From contig OZ023275.1 of NCBI GenBank assembly GCA_964007475.1, positions 17,587,829 to 17,651,828 on the forward strand: a stretch of DNA of 64,000 bases, in the 5' to 3' direction. Under the pieces are notes generated by a model, which saw only the letters and a list, made by a program, of their open reading frames with translations, made no database searches and had not been told where the DNA came from. The translations under genes and the position numbers were made by a program. Within the stretch, counting starts at the first letter, position 1. Every line of letters begins with the position of its first letter. Shown piece by piece: positions 47,901 to 60,875 of the stretch. This DNA comes from Hybos culiciformis. Lineage: Eukaryota > Arthropoda > Insecta > Diptera > Hybotidae.

Positions 47901-49982
47901 AAGCACAAAATAAAATAGTTTTTTCATTTATCAATCATTAATGAATTTTAAAGCGCAGAAATTTTAATCTCTATAGATTTTCTCTTTCAAAAATTCTAAA
48001 TATTATGTTCATCTTTTATTGCTTCAATAAATTGACTGAATAGTTAAATGAATTCATCCTGTAAATGTTTTTCTTAGAAACCATATAAAATCTAAAAGAC
48101 ATTTCTAAAATTAAGAAATTTTCTTTGCGATTGTTATCAGAGTAAGTGTTTTTTTTTTCAAGTTGACTTAAATTTTCCCAACCCAAGAAAAAAGACAAAT
48201 TTGTTTCGAAAAATCGTTCTTCATGTCATGTTTTTATTACTTATACTTTTCATTCGAAGTAACTTATTTTAGTTTTATTTTCCCTTATGATTTCCTATAT
48301 TTATGTATGTATGTATATCATAGAAATACATAGTTTATAAAATTTAAAAGATTATCTATTGCCAACATGATAACTGTTTACATAAACATAATATTTAGAA
48401 GTAGAATATAAGGAAGTTCAAACGCCTTCTCTTGAATATTTCATGAGGAAGATAAAAATAAATTAAAACGACAAACAATTATGACCATTTCCGAAAATTA
48501 ATATTATACTATGAAAAATGTGTAGTATGTGTATGTATAATATCCAAAAAACAAAACTTTGAATATTAAAAGGAAAACAAAATTCTACACAGTTGAAATG
48601 TCTCTTGTTTTGCAGAATTTGAACAGAAGGAAATAATAAATATTGTTTAGGAATAAACTAAAATATTTTAGAATTATGAAATTAATAAATAATTGTAATA
48701 AATATTTTTAAAATAAGTTTTTTTCAAATTTATAAACAGTATCAAATTTTGAGGAAGCTATGGAAAATTAACATTGTTACTTTTCTCTCTAATATTTTCA
48801 AACTTAAATAAATAGGTCTGCTTAATTCATAAATTTCGAAATTTGTGCAATTTGTGCTTAAGTTTTATTTCACCCCATAATTATGTACGCAATGATTGAC
48901 GTAGAGATTTAACAAAAATATAAATTTTAAACCAATAGAATGTAGATAATTTTGTCACATTGAGTTAGCTGAAAGTAAATTTCAAAAATTTTAGTTAAAA
49001 ATCTAAAAAATAGCGCATAAGTCTTCTCCTTTTTTTTGCATTTTTCTCTGTTCTTTTGAGTTTCAACAAAGTGTTTGCTCGTTCAAAAATCAAATTTCTG
49101 TAATGCATTCAGCTTTTCAAGCCTTAAAAAAAGTATAATTTCCCCTGGTTTTTGTGCCTATTTGATACAAAACTGGCTTAAATTAAAATTCTTATTTTCC
49201 GAAAATAACTTCTCACTGTGTGAATGTTTTGAAAAAAAAAAAAAAAATAAATAAATTGATTTGATTTGCAAGGATTTTAATACGGATTTGTAACAGATTA
49301 AATAAAGTGCTATGACAAAAAAAAAGGATTATACATTTTATGTGTTGGGAATAAGATTTACAAATATGTTTGGATATACAAACATAAAAGCATATACTTG
49401 TTTGAAAATTTAAAAATATGTTTGAAATTTTTTCATGCATAGTATTGTATTATAGTCAATATCAATAATGTTCTTAAATGCTTTTAATTTACATGCTTGA
49501 ATTATGAAAAATAAATAAAGAGCTTTATTCGAATAAACCGAATTATTTATTTCAAGAAAAACTATATTTGGAATTAAAATTTTTTAATGACTCATATAGT
49601 AGAATAACTTTTGAATTCAATCAGTATTGCTTTAATAATTTAGTATAGTTGGATAAAGGATCCCACCAATAAAACATTTATTTTAAAATAAACGAAACGT
49701 TGAATTTAATTTAAATAAGTTGTTTATTGACGTTTCATATACCCAATTATTATAATATTGATTTTGTTCAATTTTAGATCAATTATTATTTCTTAGATAA
49801 TTGATTTTGGTAATTAATTGAAGATTTAATGTTTTATTGGAACAAAATGTTTTAAATTTAAATTTATAAATAATGATAGGAAAAAATTATTTTTGATTGC
49901 GCTGTTCAACTATAAAAATATGAATCCGATATATTACACGTACATCGTGCAATATTTTATGTATCATCGTGCAATATTTTAA

Positions 49983-49983
<1 letters not shown>
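41963..49983. other. Gene-free A+T-rich stretch of about 8 kb
   Basis: No coding exon, RNA gene or element end recognised on either strand, apart from the tandem repeat at 43751. Confidence 0.5.
43751..43798. repeat. 24-bp tandem repeat, two copies
   Basis: ATGTATATAGTAGTAGTTAT occurs at 43751 and 43775 without mismatch. Confidence 0.85.

Positions 49984-50049
<66 letters not shown>
49984..50049. repeat. TA dinucleotide microsatellite
   Basis: About 33 TA units interrupted by a single GT step near 50039. Open frames that cross it are artefacts. Confidence 0.95.
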
Positions 50050-53000
50050 CTTAAATATAAATACATAATGCAATATACATTCATTATAAATGTAATAATA
50101 CTATGAATTCTAGTCTTATAATTATTATAGGAATGTGAGATGTTTTTGGTTATATAAGGTCTTCTTCAAAATCAATTGTTATTTCAGAATAATGTTATTC
50201 CAAGTTTTTATAAATAAATGTTATCCAGTTGCTTTTTTGGTTGTAGGTGGTAAAAAAGTAATAATGAAAATCATACTAAACTAAAAAGAAAATATATAAA
50301 CAAGTAAGAAAGTTTACGTGTTATATACAATTATTATACATATTATATAGAGAAAACTATAACTAAAACCCATGTAGAAAACTAGTTTTCTGATCAAACA
50401 TTACTTTTTTATAAAAAACACAAGAAATCTCAAATCATATTAATAGTTTTAATGAAAATTGTTAATAAAATTTTTCTTATGGTATTAAATTTATTGAAAT
50501 TTGTTTAACTTATATGTATTATTCGGAACACTTCAAAATAAAATACAACTTTTGTATATGTATAAGCAGAAGTATAATGATAAAGAATGTATATGTATAT
50601 ATTGATGTACATATATATTGATTATTTCGTTTCAAAATGCTTTTGTTTGGTTATTATGATGGATTGGAAGACGATTAAGGAATCAATTTTCATTTGAACT
50701 AATTTTATTTGCAATATCTTAGGTTACTAACAAAGCATCTTGTTTAATTATATACATAGATTCTGAAGAACTTTTGTTTAAAAATAGAAAAGACAAAAAA
50801 GTTAAGATTACATCATATATTAAATTTTATTTAATCAAATTCTAATTTATATTTTTTGTTCATTGAAACGCCTCCTTATTGGAAAAATACAGAATCTTTG
50901 AAAGTAGAATGTACGTATTAGAGCTTGTTTAGGTGAATATAACAACCTAGAAGCTAATTTCCAAAAATTCTTATCAAATAAATGAAAATGTTTAGATAAT
51001 CTGTAATCCAAATTTATTTAACTTTTCAATATTTTTGTTAATTTTCATTTATAATATGGAAATGAATTTGCGCTTTTTTCTTTCCTTAAAAATTTTATTA
51101 AAATTTTATAATAATTATTATAATAAATTCGTGGTAAAGTATAGTCTAAAAAGATATATATTTAATATTCGTTTTGAATATTCATTCAAAAGGAATAATA
51201 TTTAATTATAATGTGTGTTGCGCATATACCCTAAAAAATATTTTCGCATATAATTTTATTTTCCTTCCGATTCGCTTGATTTCTATGTTTTTATTTTAAA
51301 AGTTTTTATTTGGCTTCACCTGCAAAATTAATTGTGGTAAATTTAAGTAATTTTTTTTTTGTATTTTAAATTCTCAGATTTAAGAATTCCAATGAAAATA
51401 TTTTATTTAATAAAATTTTCTTTCAATATGTACCTACATAATAATATTTTATATAACCGCAACGAAAAATTAATTATTTTATTTACAAGTAGGGAGTGGG
51501 GTAGGTTTGTTTAAGTTTAAATAATTTTCAAAATAAGTTTGAATATTTAATTTACTTGATTATGTTGCTGATATTGTTTTGACATTTTAGATAATGTCTA
51601 TTATAAAGTTATGAAGTTATGATCGATTAGATAATGAATAAAGTACACTATAATTTATCGTTTCTATTGAAAGAGGTTGAAATGAAACCAATATATATTG
51701 GTGTTTACAATTTTCTCACACAGTAGATATGAAACGAAAAAACGGTTTCAATGATTTAGTTCAAGTTGGAACCAATATATTGATCTTCACAATTTTTCCT
51801 CCCAGTAAATTTTTTTTGCCCCATCAAAGAATATTATGTGAAAATTTATTCAATTTTGCATTGATCTGAAGCACATAAAAAAGAAAAATATTTGTCTTAT
51901 ACTATTTTAGTTGAAAAATTTATTATTTATATACTTTTGTCAGAAAATATATTAGTCCACATATTCGTACATAACTAATTATGTATTATGGTGTAAACAG
52001 AAACTATATTGTTTCATATTAATTAAATAATTCGCTTGTATACAAACAAAAAATATTATGCTTTATAATTATTTTTAATCAGAGACAACAATCACGTACA
52101 ATAATAATTATTAGGAGATTAATAAAACGTGATTTTTATTTACATAAATCTCGTACTGTTTATTTCACATTCATATAATTCTTTTATAGTTTTTTAACAC
52201 AACAAAATATGTAACTTAATAAAAATATAACTTTTATTATGATTAAAAACTCTTACACATGTTTCAAATTATATATACCCATACATGCCTTTGATAATTA
52301 TTTGAGTAACTTGAGATCGAATAGTAAAAAAAAAAAGTTAAATTAAGAAAAATTATATTATATTATTTCTGTAAGAAAATATAATTAATTTTTAGCTAAT
52401 CGAAAAAAATGGAAATTTGGAAAGAGGACAAATAAACGATCTTATCAAAATTAATCATCCCAGGAAACGAATTAACTGATACTTCAACCTGCTTCATAAA
52501 AATGTGTTGTATATGAAAGAAAAATAAGTAGATTTTAATAGTAGTTTTACCTTTTGTAATGTAGGTTTTAAAGTAAGTTGTTTTTTAAAATACATTTTGC
52601 CTTTTTACAAAATATGGGATGAAGATAAAATAGCTTGAGTACGGCAATTGCATTTTAATTGTTGGATGTTTAATAGAGTTACTGACATTGAACTATATTT
52701 ATAATTAATTACTTTGATTTAAATTTATTGCACAATGTTTTAATTACAATTTCTACAATTTAATGAATATATTAGCAATATAAAAATTACATAATTAAAT
52801 ATCCATTCACATTAAAACGAGAATGAATTAACTTTTTAACATTTTTTTTGTCTTGCTTTGCTGTCATAGAGATTAAAAATGCTATAGTTAATGTTTACCA
52901 TATTTAAAGATTTATCTCGACATTTTAATTGAAAAAATTATTTTTGTTGTCTTTTGTGGTTAAATTTTTAAAAAAATTTAAAATTAAAAATGATATTATC

Positions 53001-56000
53001 TCTGATTTCCAGACGACATCTTTTATATTAGATGAATTAAAAAAATTATCAAAAATTATTGTAAAATGTAACACATGTTAAAAAAGAAATTTCCTTAAGA
53101 AAATATATCAACTTATCAAGAAGAATTATGATGCTGTTTTCATTTTATTTTTTTTCTTTTAATTAATAAAACATTAAAAATGTTGTATATATACATGTGT
53201 TGTACCAACTATAAAATTATAAAGATATCAAATGAAGATGATTTTATATTTTATGTGAATAATATAATTTTTAATTTAAATTGGTATATCAGTTTAGTAA
53301 AATTTGTTGGTTATTATTTTAACGTTATTAGTTTTTTCATTTAAAAGATATATTTTTTTTTAAACAAATTTTCTTTGTCATTATTTATATAATTTTTGGA
53401 AAATAATTAGATTTTAAATATTTTCTTGTTGTTATAATTGTTATAATAAACAAATTAGAATAAATTTTACTTCTATAATGATAAAGTATACATTTAAAGA
53501 ACAAACCTTTAGAATAGTTTATTATTTTGTTCGAATTACAACAGGGTCCCGTCCCGACTGGCCAAAATCGTTTTCAAATACAAATTTTACAAATTACATG
53601 TTTCATGAAGATCCAGAAAATTATTATTTTTTAGTAGTATTTTATTGAAGCTAAACATTATTTAGTTAAAAATTTTTGAAGATGAAAACATGTTAATATA
53701 AGTTCAATTTAAAATTGAAAATCATTCTGAAAAAAAAAAAAAGTTATTTTTTAGGTTTAATATAAATCATTATTCATCATTTTCATTAGAATAATCAATC
53801 ATAAGTATATTATACTGATTCATTGGTTACGAACAGTATATCTAAATTTCAAATATAATTATTATGGAATTTCCGGTTTTTTTTTTAATGTTTGTGCAAA
53901 CGTATAGAACAAATAGCTCGGGTAATATTAACATGACACTAAATAATGATCATTTAATGGTCTGTAAATAAAAAAAAAATACACAAAATTTGATTGAAAA
54001 AAAGTTTAAATTTTCTTTACTTCTTACATACTCTTAGGAATTTTTTTTCATCAAAAGTCTATTATAGAATCGTTAGTGTAATATAATAAATGTTCATTTT
54101 ATTTTTATAAAAGAAATAAAATTAAAAAAAAGAATATTATAAATTTAACTTTTATACTGTAAGAGCTTTATGTTCATAATATACTTTTAAAGAAACTCAT
54201 GGTTAATTTTTTTTTTGAGAACGGGTTTATATATTATTACTTATTATAATTTATAATTATAATTATGAACTTTTAGTAATTTAAAACTTCAGTTTGTGTA
54301 AATTTGTATAGAGAATTTGAAAACATCCTTTTTTGAAGAAAACCTTAATTTACATCTCAAAAATGTTTCTAACCCAAATGTTGTTTTAGTTCAATTATAT
54401 GTTTATAAAATGAGTATAATATATATTCTTATTCATTTTATAAGTATAAAATCAAAAATAATTCTTCATTTAATGACAGGAATTCTATTTAGATCTTGCA
54501 AATATTGATAATAAATTTATGTATGCTGTTAGCAGATAGTAAGCAACTTCCTGTAGTAAAAAAATTAGTTTAATATGAGGAAATTTAATAAAATAATTAG
54601 ATCTTAAATAGATAAATTTATGTATACAATTAGGCAATAAATTGATAAGGTTTTGTTAAAACTTAGGCCAAGATGATTGATAGTTATTGTTATTATGTCA
54701 TAATTATGTCTTTAGAGAATTTACTAAATGTGGATTAATAAGTGATACTTAAGATCTCAAGAAACGACATTCTTTTCTCTTATAAAAATATTGTAATAAA
54801 TCATTTAAGTCTTTTTTACAAGATGTTGATTTAATCTTGAGACATGTAATTATATAATATTATCTTTATAAAAGTACATTTGAATTATTTTGGAACGAAT
54901 TTTTATTTATGTGCACCTGTTGGTTTTGTTTAGGTTGAGGTAATGAAATATGAGATTCAAGATTTTTAGATACATATAGAATTAGTACCTATATATTATG
55001 TAAATGTACTTATTATAATAAATGTGTGTTATAAGAAAACACGCGGTTAACTATATAGCTTGATTTTGAAACAACAATATATATTATAACTCAGGATAAA
55101 CTTCCAAATTCTATTAATTTAAATTTTTTATTATTTACTCTGTTGAAAAAATGAATAAATTTTTATGTTAATATTATTCTTAATGTGATGAATATTTTTA
55201 TTTAAATTTTCATACATATATAAATTAGAATAAATAATGACATTGTGAAAAAAAAATTTCGTTTCCATTCAATAAAATTATAATGTACAAAATAAAAAAA
55301 AAACATAATTTTTTTGTTATTTATGAATAGAAAATTAAATGGAAATAAGCTTTAGAGAGAGTTCTTTTATTATTTTGAAATATCAAAACTTTCCACTTGA
55401 TTGAACAACAAAAAGATAAAGAAAAATATAATATTATTAGAAGTAAATATTTTAATTTTTTTTGGTTTGAATATACGAAGGTACCGTATTTGTTGGGGAG
55501 CTTTGTTTTGTCAATAACGATATGGTTAATAAAATTAGATATATCATATAAGATATATGATTGTTAAGGCAAATGAAAATTTTGTTCTTTAAACCCTAAT
55601 ATTCGGCAAAGTTTCCTAAATCAAAGTGGTAATTATTACAATAATAAAAAATAAATATTTACTAAAGTTGATATTTATATACTAAATTAAAAAATCACAA
55701 ATTTTCTAAATTTTAGAATATTTATAAATCACATTATATCCATATACAAAATTATGTTATATAAGTTACGAATATTAACTTAGGAACTAATGAAGGATTA
55801 ATATCAAATTTGACATTCTTGTTGTTAGATTCTTACAGTTGAGTTGGTAAATGAAAATCGATCTTAAAGTGTTGAAAAACTTGTCTACATATTTTTTGTT
55901 GTTGAATTTGGGCCAAGGTTCAATTCAATTTCAAGTATTTTATGATGGCATTTAACTAAAAAACAATATTTTCTATAATTCATTATCTGAAAAATTGCAA

Positions 56001-56059
56001 TTAAAATTAAATGTGTATTTTCCTCATTAAATTTTAATATTTATTTTTTATCTTTTCAG
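50050..56059. other. Gene-free A+T-rich stretch of 6 kb
   Basis: No exon recognised; contains the diverged duplication at 51686-51810. The end of this stretch is presumably the promoter or first intron of the gene with the coding exon at 56378. Confidence 0.45.
51686..51810. repeat. Diverged direct repeat, period 84 bp
   Basis: AACCAATATAT...TTCACAATTTTC...CAGTA at 51686-51728 recurs at 51770-51810 with about one fifth of positions changed. Confidence 0.55.
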
Positions 56060-56377
56060 GTTACAATTATTTTGAGATGTTAGAATCTACCATCATTCCT
56101 GGCAACATCGTAAATTAAAAAAAAAAAGAAATAAAAAAAATGGAAATTTAATTAAAAACTAGGAAACTATAAACAGACTGATATCATCATCAGAATTTTC
56201 ATTGAAAATGAACATTTATTTTTATGGAAAATTTTATGGAAAGAATAACATATAAAGGACTATTTAAGAAGAACAATTTTTTTTATATAAAATCAACCTT
56301 AAAATAATTTTTTTTCAACTGTCTGAAAAGCAAAATTTTACTATCAAATTTTTATTATATTTTTTTTTGGATTAAAA

Positions 56378-56435
56378 ATGCCTGCCGGAAGAGTTGCTGG
56401 TAAAATTGGTTATGGTGAAAGTAATTATTTTAGTG
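56378..56435 (+). CDS. First coding exon of a second small membrane-protein gene (partial)
   Basis: The start codon opens MPAGRVAGKIGYGESNYFS and the exon ends one base into the next codon before GTAAGT, the same phase-1 break as in the gene at 5985. The first 12 residues differ from that paralogue only at positions 6, 7 and 10. The context AAAAATGCC suits an insect start. A strong acceptor, TCTTTTCAG ending at 56059, suggests this exon runs 56060-56435 with about 320 bases of 5' UTR. The second exon, expected to encode the transmembrane helix and basic tail, was not found before the window end, so it lies beyond 64000, is too diverged to see, or is lost. Function unknown. Confidence 0.65.
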
Positions 56436-57075
56436 GTAAGTAGTTTTTCTTCCATGATGCGTTCATTTAAATTTATTATTATTATACTTATAATTAATTT
56501 TTATGTTAAATAATAAAATTTAAGGGTTCATAAAAAATCAAAAAACAAAGTTTCTTTACATGTCAGGGAAATTTTATTTTATTTCATATAGTGAACAAAT
56601 TTGAACTTTCATGAAAATTTAAACATATGATTTATTTCAAAAAACTAGAGAATAATATTTATTGTGTATATATTTATTGCATATTTTACTGCTAATTTCT
56701 TACATTTTTTCTGAAGAAAAGAATAAAAATTTGAACTTAACAGGATACGTCTTATTTTGCGAATTATTGCGATTTTATTAAGAATTATAAATTTCCTTTC
56801 ACAATATCGTATACTTTTTAAAATGAAAAATCTAATTCTACACCTAGACTGACTTGAATAAATTTGGCGGGGATTGTACCAATTTTGTTCCTGTTTCTTC
56901 AATACAGAAATGTACAAAACAAAAGGTTTTCTTAAACCACCAGAAACCACAACATTAAGTCTGTGGCATGCATGTGCAAAAAAATATAAGAAGAGTTTTA
57001 TTGATTTAATTCCTGGGTTTTCCGAATTCAAAGGCCATTTTTGCATAAAATTGAAATCTGATTCAATATTTTAGC
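56436..57075. other. Presumed intron; unexplained less A+T-rich block
   Basis: Follows the donor at 56436. The part at 56840-57070 is less A+T-rich and carries open frames on both strands (66 and 133 residues) without recognisable domains. It may be further decayed LINE sequence joining the remnant at 57076. Confidence 0.35.
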
Positions 57076-57330
57076 TTCGGAGATTCGTTTTCAATTCGCA
57101 CCTCGAGAATGTGGAATGCTCTCCCATCAGAATTGTTCCCGACAGCTGGCGGACGCTTGATTTACGACTTGCGCCGCTTTAAGAAGAGTGTAAATGATTA
57201 CCTATTAACTGTCCCACTTTTTAATCCCGTCTAAACTTCCTGTCCCCATTACCAAATCCATACTTCTTATAGTATAAAAGGTATCCCACCTAGTGATTTG
57301 GTAACTTTAATAAAAAAACAAAAAAAAAAG
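57076..57330 (+). pseudogene. 5'-truncated LINE, C-terminal end of ORF2 plus 3' UTR and A-tail
   Basis: Fifty-two residues, from FGDSFSIRTSRMWNALPSE to a TAA at 57232-57234, match the C-terminal end typical of non-LTR retrotransposon proteins (SF--RT-R-WN-LP, then a basic F-K--VN--L). About 70 bases of 3' UTR follow, then AATAAA and an A-rich tail ending near 57329. Its base composition is clearly richer in G+C than the surroundings, fitting a fairly young insertion. The 5' junction and target duplication could not be fixed. Confidence 0.75.
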
Positions 57331-60300
57331 GGAAGGTGATTAGCGTTTTGAACGACGCTTAATTCGATATTATTAAAAAAAAACCTAATTATGAGATAAA
57401 AGAAAATTGTGTATAAAATTCTGAAACTATGAAAAGAATATCGAATAATTTCAGGCTGTCGTTTTAATGAAATTTATTCACAAATTTAACTCAATTTTCA
57501 ATCGATTTATCTGAGTGTTATATATATATATATATTGTTCTATTCGATTATGTGAAGTGTGGCGGAAAATTGTAATAAAAATATTTAATCATAATTTTTA
57601 TTTAAATTTCTTTTTGAAAAGCCGTAATTTCAGCAAATTTATTTTGATAAAGGTGACAAAATCTGTAATAAAGGTATTATATTCTTCTTTTTTTTTTGTT
57701 CAAAAATATAACTTAAATTCCTTTTATTATATATGGGAAAAATAATTCACATTAATGTATGATTTTGAAAGCGGTGTGCTCTCAAATGTAAAAAGAAAAA
57801 AAAATTGTTTTGTGACAAATCAGAATGAAAATTATAAAAGAAGCTTATTTTTGGAATTAAAGAAGTTAAGAACGTATATGAACTTCTGTAATGATAAAAA
57901 TATTTGAGAATTTCTTTTATGTGGTTTTTTTTTTAATAATTTTCGGTTTGAATAGAGCTTAATATTTTTTATGATGAATAAAAACAAGACAATTTGCTAA
58001 CAATTTTATTTATTATGTATGAGTTTTATCGGAATGCGATTTAACATTCTTTTAATATTAATAAAATAACATTACATATATTGATTTTTAGATTTATTTT
58101 GTTGTTGTCTGGTTTTTTAAGAATTTAAGGCATTACATAAATATTTAAGAATATAAAACGTGAAGACGAATTAAGAACTTGTTTTGTCTTATTATAAAAT
58201 TTCAAAGTTCTCATTTTTTCATACAAATAAGCTTGATTTATACAAATTACCCAATTGGCCAGGTATGGAACATTTTGACATTTGACCCAATATACCATGG
58301 AATCCAAGAAATCTTCCGTCGGAAAACCCCAATTAATTATGTAATTTTTTTTTATTTTTCGCCACTTTCATGTATTTTCATTAGCAATTTCCGTGGATAT
58401 GCATTTGCGTTTCCTATACTGAAATGTCAGTTGGGTATGATGGTCCATAAAAATTGGTCTTAATAGAGGATATTTTGAAAGAAAAAACGTTTCAAATATA
58501 TAATAAACTAGAAACAACATAACTATTTTAAACTTGCTAATAATAAAATCAATAATATTGAATTTATGCAGCATATGTTTTAGAGATTATGATTATCTTC
58601 CTTCTTCCACACGTACTTTAATAATAATATGTATTGTAATGCTGAGGTAAATACTTATATTAGTGAAAGTTAAATAAAGTTTTTTAGAATAATTCAGCAT
58701 GTACGTTCAATATGTTAGTGCGTATATACCTATTAAATTAAATTATATATGGAAAATATACCACATTTTTATGCAATTTTCTTTCCTTATTATTAAACTT
58801 TTTACTTTAAAATTATGGAAAATGTGAGACAAATTATAAAAGTTATTATAAAAAGTTATCGGTTTATGTAAGTTCAGAATGTAGTGTATACAGAATAAAC
58901 ATAAATACCAAACTGAGATAACTATTATTATATTTTTTTCAATTAAAAATTAATAATAATAATAATATCTCACTATGTGAATTTGTACAAGCTGTGAATT
59001 TTACGTGAATTATTATTTCTATGATAATGGGGTTTTTTTTTTTTTTATTTCATTTTTAAAAGAACCAAAACAATTTTTTTTAATGGAATTGTAAATTGAA
59101 GTGGTAAAAATTTATTAGAAATTTTATCCAACTTTATGTGTGTAAAATGCTAATTTCAAATATACCACTCTAGTGGGGATGAATAATTTGAAATTACGTT
59201 TATATGTATATGAAAATGTTAAATACTTATATTGGTATATTGAATTGCATTTTAGTAGATTTTAACTAAAGTGCATATTTTATGATTGCTATTACATTTT
59301 TATTCTTTGGTAATAATTTTTTTTATTATATTATTTTCTTTTCATTCACAATAGAGAAAATTAAGCTTACTTTGTAGAAATAATTGGAAATTTTATTATA
59401 AGTATACATTATGTTAATAAAAAGCTCAATCTACATAAAACATAATATTTATTTTTAATGTGATTGGAAAACCTTTTACTTAATATCATTTCGCTACTAA
59501 GATATTGATAATTGTTAAAAAACTGAATGGATTTCAATTGTTTGAATGACAAAAATAAGCAATTTCACACATTTTCACCTTAGGGAAAAAAGGGATAAAA
59601 TATTTGCAGGTTCCGGAGTACGAAGTTCTGAACTAATTTTCAATTTTTCATGCATTTAATGAAAAATAATCCTTTTTTCATTTATTTTTAACATTCAAAT
59701 AAGTTTCCAATTGTAATTATTAATTATTTTAAACAATAATGACAAGAATATAATTTTTATTAATCGAGGTCTGTTGTTAAGGGATTTTATTATGGCACAC
59801 GTCTGTTAAATATTTAAAGTATTTAATTTTTGATGCCTCTCAACAAAATAAAAAAAAATATATCCAGAAGATGTTTTCAATAATGTTTAACATCATTCTC
59901 TTGTTTTTTTAACCTTATTGCACTATTGCTTATTAAAATGGTTTGTATTACTTTGTTTTATGAAAATTACATTTCTTTTTTGTTGTTTTTTTATTTTATT
60001 TACATGATATTTTATATATACATGTAACAGGTATACGTGTAGGAATTTTTTTGTTTGCATTGCAACTAAACTAGAATATTTTGTTATTGAAGCATGTTCT
60101 ATTTTATTTCTCTGTATGTACAACAAAAATTTTTAGGTGCAAGAAGTCCTGCTATGAACAAAAACTTTTCAACGATTCTGTACTTTTCAAATTTTTTATT
60201 CCATTATTAAAAGTAAATATTAACAATAAAAATAGTTATTTTTTTTTTTTTAACTTTTAATTGGAAATGAAAACCTAATTCTGAGAGTTATTTTTTTTTT

Positions 60301-60539
60301 TGTTAGTTTTTAAAAAAAAATTAGCCTTTAAGGCTATTTCAATTTTTTTTTATTAACAGAAGCACCTATGTTTGTCATTTTATTTAATAAAAATGTGAAT
60401 GTAATGAAAATAATTAAATTTACAATGTAATGAATTAATTTTGTAATATTTTTTCCATATCAATTTCATAGTGTTGTAAAACTGTACAGAGCAATACCTA
60501 CCTCATAAATGAAGTTTGGACATCATTTTCAACATTTCG
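57331..60539. other. Gene-free A+T-rich stretch
   Basis: Possibly intron of the gene starting at 56378. Possible acceptors exist at 59609-59610 and 60135-60136, but the frames after them do not resemble the second exon of the paralogue. Nothing else recognised. Confidence 0.4.
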
Positions 60540-60692
60540 ATGGCAGAGCCTCTAATTCTCAAACCCGAAATCATAGAGCCTTATCTTTTAGCCGGCTTGA
60601 AAGTGAACGAAATTGCGCTTATATTGGCATTCAAAGAATTTTCAATTAACCCCTTATTTTCAATTAACTCCTTATTTGCACAAATCAATTAA
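60540..60692 (+). pseudogene. Interspersed protein-coding repeat, second copy (50-codon frame)
   Basis: Opens MAEPLILKPEIIEPYLLAGL, continues KVNEIALILAFKE, then runs into a low-complexity tail (FSINPLFSINSLFAQIN, stop). The AGLKVNEIALILAFK part matches the decayed copy at 9073-9126. The layout (LL-AGL--NEIA-IL) looks like an N-terminal helix-turn-helix or DNA-binding segment of a transposase-type protein. The tail duplicates TTTTCAATTAACNCCTTA, showing local repeat slippage. Family not identified; probably a fragment. Confidence 0.45.
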
Positions 60693-60875
60693 CTCCATAA
60701 AAAAAAATGCGATGAAAAAATGTGCATTGGTTTTTAAAATTCTTTTTATAAAATAAATTCAATTAAAAAATATTAACGTTTAATTGGGTAAATTTGTATA
60801 AATATAAAAAGTTGTGATTATTAAAACTGCTTTTACACGTAAATTTTTCAAAAAGTGGAGTTAATCAATTTGTGC
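60678..60875. repeat. Imperfect inverted repeat, 20-bp arms
   Basis: GCACAAATCAATTAACTCCA (60678-60697) pairs with 60856-60875 at 18 of 20 positions. It could be the stem of a small foldback element downstream of the 60540 frame. Confidence 0.6.

Noticed and set aside
49887..50084. Frame with long Ile-Tyr repeats
   Set aside because: Simply the TA microsatellite.
56645..57046. 133-residue minus-strand open frame
   Set aside because: No recognisable domain; overlaps an unexplained block next to a LINE fragment and is more likely decayed element sequence.
59611..60200. Acceptor-like sites at 59609 and 60135 considered as the second exon of the 56378 gene
   Set aside because: The frames that follow are short and do not resemble the transmembrane exon at 6907.
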